Assembly (NCBI GenBank): GCA_001915995.1
Contig: MNRO01000010.1
Location: 1-55,391, forward strand
Length of the DNA: 55,391 nt
Source of the DNA: Clostridium sp. 26_21
Lineage (GTDB): Bacteria > Bacillota > Clostridia > TANB77 > CAG-508
Direction: 5' to 3'
Shown: piece after piece, positions 49,681 to 55,391 of the stretch
Numbering within the stretch: position 1 is the first letter of the stretch
Layout: every line of letters begins with the position of its first letter
Notes under the pieces: model-generated
What the model saw: the letters and a program-made list of their open reading frames with translations, nothing else
Told to the model about the DNA's origin: nothing
The model's database searches: none
Program-made: the position numbers and the translations under genes

Positions 49681-50514
49681 ATGGTAGCAACAAACATAAG
49701 AAAAGAGGCAAGAGAAGCACTTACAAATAAATGGATAAAGGGAATTGCAATAATTCTTTTAGAAGGCCTAATAACAGGTGTTATGACAGGTATTATTAAT
49801 GCATTTAAGGATGAATCTATATTTAGAACTATATTCAGTATAATAGAAATCATTGTACAAGTACCATTAAGTATTGGAGTTATCTTTTCATTTATTAAAT
49901 TAAAAAGAAATGAAGAAGTAAATTGTTATGACTTTATAAAAATTGCTTATGAGAATTTTTCAAGAGCATGGGCATTATATTTTAGAGTAATTTTAAAAAT
50001 GATTATACCAATAATTTGTATTATAGCTGCAATTATATTAGTTACAACATTATTTTTAGCTGGTGGAACTGCAGGAATGGTTCAAAGTGCTGGTGAAAGA
50101 GGATTAGGTTTATTAACTTTAGGTGTTATAATATATGTGGTTGCACTAACATATGCTGTAATGATGGGATTAAAATATGCTTTAACATTTTTTATTGCAT
50201 ATGATAATAAAGATATGTCTGCAAAAGAAGTTGTAGAAAAGAGTGAAAAACTTATGGTAGGACATAGAGGAGACTTATTTTTATTAAATTTATCATTCCT
50301 AGGTTGGGAAGCATTATGCTTTGTACCAGGAATATTCTTTGCAATTATGTCAGTATTTAATCTAGGATTTTTAGCATTAGTGCTAATTTGTAGAATAGCA
50401 GCTGGAGTAGGAATGCTTTTTATAGCAGTATATGTTCAAACAGCAAATATATGTTTCTATGATGATGTATTGAATTTAAATAAAGAAGCAGAAGTTATAA
50501 CAGATAAAGAATAA
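49681..50514 (+). CDS. DUF975 family membrane protein
   Basis: 277 residues from ATG 49681 behind GGGAGG. The N-terminus NIRKEAREALTNKWIKGIAI is the DUF975 signature (KEAREAL...W). About six membrane helices follow, with the PGIFFAIMSVFNLGF segment late in the protein. The molecular function of the family is unknown. The gene is monocistronic, with its own promoter, between the foreign gene and tRNA-Met. Confidence 0.82.
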   Translation: MVATNIRKEAREALTNKWIKGIAIILLEGLITGVMTGIINAFKDESIFRTIFSIIEIIVQVPLSIGVIFSFIKLKRNEEVNCYDFIKIAYENFSRAWALYFRVILKMIIPIICIIAAIILVTTLFLAGGTAGMVQSAGERGLGLLTLGVIIYVVALTYAVMMGLKYALTFFIAYDNKDMSAKEVVEKSEKLMVGHRGDLFLLNLSFLGWEALCFVPGIFFAIMSVFNLGFLALVLICRIAAGVGMLFIAVYVQTANICFYDDVLNLNKEAEVITDKE

Positions 50515-50597
50515 AAAATTAATAGTGATGTTTTTAAGTGAGCATGAAAGTGTTCACTTTTTATTAAGAAAAAAATAAAAAAACTTGAAAAAAAGTA

Positions 50598-50626
50598 TTG
50601 ACAAATAATTAAATTTGATTTATACT
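50598..50626 (+). promoter_or_regulatory. Promoter of tRNA-Met
   Basis: TTGACA (50598-50603), a 17-base spacer, TATACT (50621-50626), about 33 bases before the mature tRNA 5' end. Confidence 0.8.
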
Positions 50627-50658
50627 TAATCATGTCCTGAGGGATAACAATAATAATT

Positions 50659-50735
50659 GCTCCCATAGCTCAGTTGGTCAGAGCAACCGGCTCATAACCG
50701 GTGGGTCCTAGGTTCAAGTCCTAGTGGGAGCACCA
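50659..50735 (+). tRNA. tRNA-Met (anticodon CAT), elongator type, CCA encoded
   Basis: Full cloverleaf, 77 bases with encoded CCA. Acceptor arms are GCTCCCA/TGGGAGC; the D-arm is AGCTCAGTTGGTCAGAGC; the anticodon arm is ACCGG-CTCATAA-CCGGT with CAT at 50693-50695; the T-arm is CTAGG-TTCAAGT-CCTAG. It is not the initiator: position 1-72 is paired G-C and the anticodon stem lacks the three consecutive G-C pairs. A lysidine-modified tRNA-Ile (CAT) is the remaining alternative. It stands alone, with its own promoter and terminator. Confidence 0.93.
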
Positions 50736-50737
50736 TG

Positions 50738-50767
50738 AAAGAATATCATAAGTGATATTCTTTTTTT
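50738..50767 (+). terminator. Terminator of tRNA-Met
   Basis: Stem AAGAATATCA/TGATATTCTT with loop TAAG and seven T residues, just after the CCA end. Confidence 0.9.
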
Positions 50768-50849
50768 AGTTGTTCTATAAAATCTGTAATTACTAATTGT
50801 TTAAAATTTTCTTATTCTAGTTGAAGTTTTAAATAAGATAAAAATAATG

Positions 50850-50882
50850 AAAAGAGATGAAAGAAAACTTTCATCTCTTTTT
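50850..50882. terminator. Terminator at the end of the zinc-ribbon gene
   Basis: Perfect 14-bp stem AAAAGAGATGAAAG/CTTTCATCTCTTTT with a four-base A loop. It lies 13 bases past the minus-strand stop; both strands carry T-rich tails. Confidence 0.75.
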
Positions 50883-50894
50883 GAACAAATATAA

Positions 50895-51161
50895 TTAATT
50901 TAATATGATCCCAGTTTCGTTAAAAACATTTTTGGCAGAAGTTTGTAATGTGTCAATGGCTTCATATCCTAGAAATCTATTAACATTTTTTTGAGCAATA
51001 CCTGTTTCTGTTGCAATAGTATCTACAGATGGAAAACCATTTTCATTTATGTAATTTTTAAATGTAGATAATTCTAAAGTATCTTTGTTAGCACATTTTG
51101 GACAAACATCACCAGGATTTGTGTGGAAAGCCCCACAACGATTGCATTTATATAATTCCAT
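50895..51161 (-). CDS. Small zinc-ribbon + helix-turn-helix protein (YvyF-like)
   Basis: 88 residues from ATG 51161 behind GGAGGG; the Met four codons earlier overlaps that SD. Residues 1-30 form a zinc ribbon (YKCNRCGAFH and VCPKCANK). A helical part follows with DTIATETGIAQKNVNRFLGYEAI, which reads as a helix-turn-helix. The plan matches the YvyF-type proteins named after flagellar operons of Firmicutes, but no flagellar genes are nearby, so the link may be only structural. It may bind DNA or RNA. Confidence 0.6.
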   Translation of the reverse strand: MELYKCNRCGAFHTNPGDVCPKCANKDTLELSTFKNYINENGFPSVDTIATETGIAQKNVNRFLGYEAIDTLQTSAKNVFNETGIILN

Positions 51162-51346
51162 ATAACCCTCCATCTGAGTAGAAAATAAAATAATCTACTC
51201 TAATAAAACTTTTGTAAATTCTTAGCTGATTTTATCATAAAAAGAATAAAAATGGAATAGATTATAAAAAAGATTTTATAATTTTTTATACAGGCATCAA
51301 AAAAATAAATCAGCATATTATAAATTATGTAGAGGGGGAAACAAAT

Positions 51347-52348
51347 ATGCCAAAAGTATTATTTGTAATTCCAAAAGAAATGATGGAAAATGGAATTTAT
51401 TCTAATTATATAAAAATTATGCAAAAAATGAATTATGAAGTACAAATAATAACAGATTTTAAACAGGAAATAAAAATTAATTTTCAAAGATATTTAATAA
51501 ATATTTCAAACAATTTATTTTCATTAACAAATTTTATTGCATATAAAAAAATAAAAAGAATAATAAAAAACAATAATTTTGAAATAATAATATGTTATGG
51601 GCAAATATATGGAATTTTATCAAGATTAGTTAAAGATATAAAAACACAAATAATTTATATTGTAGATGAGTTTTCTTCAAACAAATTAATTTGTAAGATA
51701 GAAAAAATTTTAGCCTTAAAAACTAAAATTATAATTTTAACTAATAAAAATGATTACAAATATGCTTTGAAAAATTTAAATATAAAGATAATAAGGTTTG
51801 TTAATGGAATAGGAGTAAATTTTAATAGAAAAATTATTAAGAAAAAAAATAAAACTTATACATTTTTTAGTAGTGGAGAATTTAATAAAAGTGAAAACCA
51901 AATACAACAATTAGAAAGTATGATTTGGATTATAAAAAAATATCCACAGACAAAATTAATAATATCTGGAAATGGAAAATTAAAAGAATATTATGAAAAT
52001 ATAATAGAAAAGTATGATTTGAATCAAAATGTTAAAATAGTAGATAATAATCCAGAAGAAAAATGTGATTGCTTTATATCTACAAGTAAGAAAAATGGAT
52101 TTGGAAGTAAAATAATAAAAATGATGTTTCTTAATATACCAATTCTAGCATTTGAAACAGAAAAGACAAAAGAAATATTAGATAAAGAAAATTTATTTAA
52201 TAATTCAGAACAACTAATAAAGAAGATGTTTGAATATATAGAAAATGAAAATAATTATCAAGATTATAAAGATTTAGAAAAATACAAATTAGAAAATGTT
52301 TTAAATATAAGTGAAAAAATTTATAAAGAAATAAATTCAAAAAAGTGA
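51347..52348 (+). CDS. GT4-like glycosyltransferase
   Basis: 333 residues, SD AGGGGG. GT-B features: an N-terminal VLFVIPKEMMENG strand and helix, IIICYGQIYGILSRL, and a C-domain with TYTFFSSGEFNKSENQIQQLE, TKLIISGNGKLKEYYE and CFISTSKKNGFGSKIIKMM where the usual E-x7-E-like loop reads GFGSKIIKMMFLNIPILAFE. It would transfer sugars to an envelope glycan or lipid. The E-x7-E pair is not clearly conserved, so donor and activity are uncertain. Codon use is typical, strongly A+T-rich. Monocistronic. Confidence 0.65.
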   Translation: MPKVLFVIPKEMMENGIYSNYIKIMQKMNYEVQIITDFKQEIKINFQRYLINISNNLFSLTNFIAYKKIKRIIKNNNFEIIICYGQIYGILSRLVKDIKTQIIYIVDEFSSNKLICKIEKILALKTKIIILTNKNDYKYALKNLNIKIIRFVNGIGVNFNRKIIKKKNKTYTFFSSGEFNKSENQIQQLESMIWIIKKYPQTKLIISGNGKLKEYYENIIEKYDLNQNVKIVDNNPEEKCDCFISTSKKNGFGSKIIKMMFLNIPILAFETEKTKEILDKENLFNNSEQLIKKMFEYIENENNYQDYKDLEKYKLENVLNISEKIYKEINSKK

Positions 52349-52373
52349 AAGTATTTTAGGCTTTCACTTTTTG
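52341..52373. terminator. Bidirectional terminator after the glycosyltransferase gene
   Basis: Stem AAAAGTGAAAG/CTTTCACTTTT overlapping the stop codon region, with T-runs on both strands; also lies 13 bases after the convergent membrane-protein gene. Confidence 0.8.
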
Positions 52374-52385
52374 ATATTATAAGAA

Positions 52386-52766
52386 CTACATTTGTTGATT
52401 TCCAGGGATAAAATAATCAACAACTCCATAAATTAATGCACCAATAATTGCAGCCATCCAAGAAATTGAATAACCTGCTACAAAAAATTGTGTTAAATAT
52501 AGTATAATAGCTGCTAATGCAAAACCTACAAATCCTTTTCCAAAAGGACTGGCATGTAATCCTGTAAATTTAACAATTAAATAATCCATAATAGTTAAAA
52601 CAATTGCAGCAATAGCTAAAGCCCAGATGTTATTAATAGAAAATCCAGGGGTAAAAAATGCTGTAATTGCTAAAACTATAGCTGCAGTAACTAATCTGCT
52701 AACAATTTGCCAAATTGTAGATGTTCCATTAGAAGTATTAGAATTACTTTGTGTATTATTTGCCAT
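52386..52766 (-). CDS. Small four-helix membrane protein (phage_holin_4_2-like, PF04020 type)
   Basis: 126 residues, SD AGGAGG. A Ser/Asn/Thr-rich head (1-18) precedes about four membrane helices. Two similar halves show the pattern [FV]-x-PG[FY]S-x-[NS] (FFTPGFSINN and FVAGYSISW) that marks PF04020-like proteins, formerly compared with holins. Function in non-phage genomes is unknown. No phage genes are nearby. Confidence 0.6.
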   Translation of the reverse strand: MANNTQSNSNTSNGTSTIWQIVSRLVTAAIVLAITAFFTPGFSINNIWALAIAAIVLTIMDYLIVKFTGLHASPFGKGFVGFALAAIILYLTQFFVAGYSISWMAAIIGALIYGVVDYFIPGNQQM

Positions 52767-52900
52767 ATAAAACCTCCTTACAAAAAATTTTAAGGTTACA
52801 AAATTATTATTTACATGAAAAAAAATATTATACTAAAATTGTATAAAAATAAAAAAATTGAAAAGACTACAAATAAAATAAAAAAGAAAAGAGAATATAT

Positions 52901-53559
52901 ATGTTAATAATTTTTTTAAGAGCAATATTTTTATACATAGTAGTTTTAATTGTGATGAGATTAATGGGAAAAAGAGAAATTGGACAAATGCAACCATTTG
53001 AACTTGCGATATCAATAATGATAGCAGATTTAGCTGCAACTCCAATGGCAGAAACGGGAATACCAATATCAAATGGAATTGTACCGATTCTCGGATTATT
53101 AGTTATGCATCTGACTATTTCTACAATAAATATAAAAAGTACGAGAGCCAGAGAAATTATATGTGGGAAACCATCAATATTAATATATAGAGGAAAAATT
53201 GATGAGAAAACCTTGCGAAAAGAGAGATTTACAATTAATGAATTAGAAGAAAGACTTAGAGATAATAATATATTTAATATAGGAGATGTGGATTTTGAGT
53301 TACAGTTATTCCAAAACCTAGTAAAAGAAATGTAATACCAGAAGATTTTAATATTGAACCAGAATATGAAGGAATTTCTTACGATTTGGTTGTAGATGGA
53401 AAAGTAATGTATAAAAATCTAGAAAAAATAGGTAAAAGTTATATATGGCTTGTAAAACAAGCAGAAAAATTTGGAATAAAGCCAGAAGAAGCTTTGATAA
53501 TTACAATTGATGGAAATAATCAATTTTTTTGTCAAGCATTACAAAAAGGGGAGAACTAG
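52901..53559 (+). pseudogene. DUF421 (YetF-like) membrane protein gene, disrupted by a short deletion
   Basis: The first frame (52901-53335) encodes two to three membrane helices (LRAIFLYIVVLIVMRLMGKREIGQM) and the start of the DUF421 C-domain (KPSILIYRGKIDEKTLRKERFTINELEERLRDN) up to IGDVDF. The family then expects an [AI]-ILE-x-NG strand, which is absent. From about 53299 another frame continues as VTVIPKPSKRNVIPEDF and runs to a stop at 53559. The loss is one base modulo three, consistent with about 19 missing bases. A DUF4363 gene follows, the usual companion of DUF421 in Clostridia. DUF421 proteins occur in spore membranes of Bacillus (2Duf type). Confidence 0.75.
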
Positions 53560-53577
53560 CAGAAAAGGAGAGAAAAG

Positions 53578-53961
53578 TTGTATAAAGAAACCATTATATG
53601 TATATTTATAATAATATTAATAATAATATTAGATATATTTACTCAAAATTATACAAAAAAATCATCAAATGAAATAATAGAATGTTTATCAGAGTTAAAA
53701 ATAGAAATTGAAAATGATAATTTGAAAAAAGCACAAGAAAAAATTGAAGAATTAGATAAAAAATGGGATAATAAACATGACAAACTTGCATATTATATAG
53801 AACATGATGAACTAGAAAAAGTAGATACAGCAATTGTACAAGTAAAAAGTTTTGTCGAAAATGATGATATTCCATCAGCAGTAGCAGAAATAGAAACAGG
53901 AAAATTTGTATTAGAACATATAGAAAGAAAATATAAGTTTAATCTACAAAATATATTTTAA
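53578..53961 (+). CDS. DUF4363 family protein
   Basis: 127 residues starting at TTG, with AAAGGAG at about 53564 fixing the start. One N-terminal membrane helix (about 5-21), then a helical domain with KAQEKIEELDKKWDNKHDKLAYYIEHDELEKVD, core WDNKHDKLAYYIEHDEL, the DUF4363 hallmark. It would be anchored with its domain outside. These proteins accompany DUF421 proteins, possibly in the spore inner membrane; the DUF421 partner here is broken, so this gene may be losing its role. Confidence 0.75.
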   Translation: MYKETIICIFIIILIIILDIFTQNYTKKSSNEIIECLSELKIEIENDNLKKAQEKIEELDKKWDNKHDKLAYYIEHDELEKVDTAIVQVKSFVENDDIPSAVAEIETGKFVLEHIERKYKFNLQNIF

Positions 53962-53990
53962 TTGACAAACATATATAAATGCTGTATTAT
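53962..53990 (+). promoter_or_regulatory. SigA promoter for the 54046 gene
   Basis: TTGACA (53962-53967) begins right after the DUF4363 stop; a 17-base spacer leads to TATTAT (53985-53990). The start codon is 55 bases downstream. Confidence 0.7.
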
Positions 53991-54045
53991 ATACAAAGTA
54001 TGCCAATTAGCAGAGTTTAAAAAGTGCAGAAATGGAGGCTAAAAC

Positions 54046-54678
54046 ATGATTACAATTGATAATTATTCTTTTATTTGTACAAGTAAAAATGGAATAAGAC
54101 TGGCAAAACCAAATGAAATGAATGATCCAAAACGGAAAATTGCTATTATAGGAACATTTTATAATAATAAGAAAGGTGATAAGACAATTCAAACTGTTGA
54201 AGTGAAAAGATATGAAAAAACATATATTGTAGGTTGTTTGAATTCAAAAATACAAACTTGTTATTTGGGAAAAAAGTCAAAAGAAATGCAAGAATTTGAA
54301 AGTGCAGTGAGAGAAAGGATACCTGTAATAACTAATTTCAAAATTGGTTATGCCTATTATAAAGAAAGAATTGGAAAACATATGCCATGTATTATAGGAA
54401 AGATAGAACATGAAAGTGAATCAAAGATAATTTTTGTTGAAAGCCAAAACTTTAATGGAAATACTATTATTGACATAGAAGGAAAGACATATTTTATTGA
54501 TTGGCTTAGTATGGTACCTTATCAATATCATAATTTAATTACAGAATTACAGAACTTTCCAATAAAGCTAAAAAAATATTTTGGAATTTTCTGTGAAAAA
54601 GGATTGAAGTTTGATATGATTGCTTTAAAAGATAGTCTTCCTATTCTTGGAGTTGCAGGAGCAGTTGAAATTAAATAA
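54046..54678 (+). CDS. Conserved-looking protein of unknown function
   Basis: 210 residues, SD TGGAGG. No signal peptide or membrane helix. Predominantly beta-rich and basic: ITIDNYSFICTSKNGIRLAKPNEMNDP at the start (core SFICTSKNGIRLAKP), KKIAI-type strands and an aromatic C-terminal half (FIDWLSMVPYQYHNLI). Four or more cysteines are scattered without a metal-site pattern. I recognise no family. It has a good promoter and terminator of its own, so it is an expressed single gene. Confidence 0.6.
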   Translation: MITIDNYSFICTSKNGIRLAKPNEMNDPKRKIAIIGTFYNNKKGDKTIQTVEVKRYEKTYIVGCLNSKIQTCYLGKKSKEMQEFESAVRERIPVITNFKIGYAYYKERIGKHMPCIIGKIEHESESKIIFVESQNFNGNTIIDIEGKTYFIDWLSMVPYQYHNLITELQNFPIKLKKYFGIFCEKGLKFDMIALKDSLPILGVAGAVEIK

Positions 54679-54688
54679 TTTTATGCCA

Positions 54689-54718
54689 AAACACCTTGCC
54701 TAAAAAGGCAAGGTGTTT
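54689..54718. terminator. Bidirectional terminator between the 54046 and 54744 genes
   Basis: Perfect 12-bp stem AAACACCTTGCC/GGCAAGGTGTTT. The minus-strand side runs into TTTTGG, the plus-strand side into TTTCT. Confidence 0.8.
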
Positions 54719-54743
54719 CTACTATATACAAAAATTTAATAAA

Positions 54744-55121
54744 TTAAAATATAACATTTTTACATTTTTCTTTATCTTCTAATTTTCTTTTAAATGTAGA
54801 TAAAGGATTTGTTTCTGCAATTTTCATAAATTTAGTTGCTTCTTTTAAATTTTCTATTTTTATTGATACATCTTCATCATTTTTTGCATTTAAAACATCA
54901 ATTGCATTTGCAAATATATTTCTTTTTCCTCTTGGATCAGGTCCAATATATGCATTACTATATAATTGAAATAAATACAATTGTTCAAGTACATTTTCTT
55001 TATTTTCTCTGCTCACTTGTGATTTTAAAAATTCCATCATATCTTTTTCAATATTAAAGATTTTTCCTTTTAGTTTTTCTACAATTTCATTTGCTAATAA
55101 ATTTATTAATTCGTTTTCCAT
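54744..55121 (-). CDS. Small soluble protein downstream of the candidate structured leader
   Basis: 125 residues from ATG 55121; AAAGGTAG is about 13 bases upstream, and the earlier in-frame Met lies inside that SD region. The protein is helical: ELINLLANEIVEKLKGKIFNIEKDMMEF, cited by EIVEKLKGKIFNIE, then AYIGPDPRGKRNIFANAIDVLN and a charged end. No family, membrane helix or catalytic motif recognised. Its only special feature is the transcript start far upstream with a terminator-like hairpin between, so its expression may be attenuated. Confidence 0.6.
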   Translation of the reverse strand: MENELINLLANEIVEKLKGKIFNIEKDMMEFLKSQVSRENKENVLEQLYLFQLYSNAYIGPDPRGKRNIFANAIDVLNAKNDEDVSIKIENLKEATKFMKIAETNPLSTFKRKLEDKEKCKNVIF

Positions 55122-55179
55122 AATACCACTACCTTTCAATAATATATTTCATATTATAACATAATTTTTAAGAAAATGC

Positions 55180-55207
55180 AAAAAATAAGCCGACTAAATC
55201 GACTTAT
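55180..55207 (-). terminator. Terminator of the candidate structured RNA
   Basis: Minus-strand stem ATAAGTCGA/TCGGCTTAT with one G-U pair, loop TTTAG, then TTTTTT. It stands about 60 bases before the next start codon. Confidence 0.7.
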
Positions 55208-55337
55208 ATATTGTGAAAATGATATTCACTTTTTGGTTTCATTTAAACTCACTTATTGTAATACTTTTAAGTGGTTCAACAAAAACGCATTGTGGAGCGG
55301 TTAAGCAACAGCTTACGAACCATAACGCTCTCTTTCT
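55180..55337 (-). ncRNA. Candidate structured RNA or attenuator leader (promoter to terminator, about 158 nt)
   Basis: Minus strand. A promoter (55344-55372) starts a transcript with four foldable parts. First, GCGTTATGG (55328-55320) pairs with CCACAATGC (55295-55287), enclosing an inner hairpin TAAGC-TGTT-GCTTA (55315-55302). Second, CACTTA/TAAGTG around 55249-55275. Third, GTGAA/TTCAC around 55214-55230. Fourth, a terminator ATAAGTCGA/TCGGCTTAT (55207-55185) followed by six T residues. The 5' part is far richer in G+C than its surroundings. A 15-codon frame (55323-55276) lies within the first hairpin. It is either a standalone small RNA or a leader attenuating the gene at 54744. Confidence 0.55.
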
Positions 55338-55343
55338 AAAAAT

Positions 55344-55372
55344 ATTATATATGAATTCTTATTAAATTTCAA
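55344..55372 (-). promoter_or_regulatory. SigA promoter of the candidate structured RNA
   Basis: Minus strand: TTGAAA (55367-55372), a 17-base spacer, TATAAT (55344-55349). Confidence 0.75.
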
Positions 55373-55391
55373 TGGGAGTATGGAGAATTTT

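Noticed and set aside
50659..50735. Initiator tRNA-fMet
   Set aside because: The 1-72 pair is G-C and the anticodon stem lacks the three consecutive G-C pairs of initiators.
55180..55337. 6S RNA as the identity of the right-edge RNA
   Set aside because: A GGTTCGTAAGC stretch recalls 6S RNA, but the 5' and 3' ends cannot form the long closing stem and central bubble that define it.

Overview
The window is very A+T-rich (by eye roughly a quarter G+C) with purine-rich Shine-Dalgarno (SD) sites, TTGACA/TATAAT promoters and dense gene packing. It carries endospore genes: gpr, a SpoIVFA/SpoIVFB-like pair, ytxC, spoVAC-spoVAD-spoVAE and a SpoVB/MurJ-type flippase. Together these point to an endospore-forming, Gram-positive member of the Clostridia, probably one of the low-G+C gut lineages. 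Most of the window is ordinary chromosome. No phage, insertion sequence or CRISPR array is visible.

Layout. 1-2.7 kb: the end of a Cys-rich surface protein with Big_2 repeats, a membrane-anchored CPYC thioredoxin-like protein and a sortase. 2.8-6.8 kb: spore block (M23 peptidase resembling SpoIVFA, frameshifted SpoIVFB, germination protease Gpr, YtxC). 6.9-9.5 kb: GH57 alpha-glucan enzyme and its DUF4912 companion. 9.5-11 kb: infC-rpmI-rplT behind an attenuator leader. 11-13.6 kb: a nucleotidase and the spoVA operon. 13.7-23.4 kb: a complete type IV pilus operon (PilM-PilN fusion, PilO, small PilP-like protein, pilin-like proteins, prepilin peptidase, PilB, PilT, PilC). 23.5-24.4 kb: rplM-rpsI. 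24.6-31 kb: flippase, HU, an orphan minor pilin, xseB and one-carbon/folate genes (fhs, folA). 31-36 kb: glycosyltransferase, mutL, miaA. 36-40.3 kb: HlyD-like protein, sepF, divIVA, another orphan pilin, rsmD. 40.4-48.3 kb: FtsK/SpoIIIE, an unknown coiled-coil protein, a beta-CASP nuclease and a GH15 enzyme. 48.4-49.5 kb: one compositionally foreign gene. 49.6-55.4 kb: a DUF975 protein, tRNA-Met, small genes, a glycosyltransferase, a broken DUF421 gene with its DUF4363 partner, two unknown genes and, at the right edge, a promoter-to-terminator unit that may be a structured RNA.

How the genes work together. The pilus operon is self-sufficient for assembly and retraction, with extra pilin subunits encoded at 26.8 and 38.7 kb. 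The spore genes cover engulfment signalling (SpoIVF), dipicolinate uptake (SpoVA) and protein breakdown on germination (Gpr). Four separate loci (GH57, DUF4912, GT4, GH15) would make and degrade an alpha-glucan store. Three promoters (pil operon, sepF-divIVA, rsmD) share 11-bp-spaced TRTTAC repeats like those bound by OmpR-family regulators such as WalR or PhoP.

Most interesting observations: the structured transcript at 55180-55337; the shared 11-bp operator arrays; a MutL lacking its endonuclease motifs; a pilin set without Glu5; a recurring SD-hairpin-AUG arrangement; the foreign gene at 48394-49476; and two disrupted membrane-protein genes (spoIVFB, DUF421).
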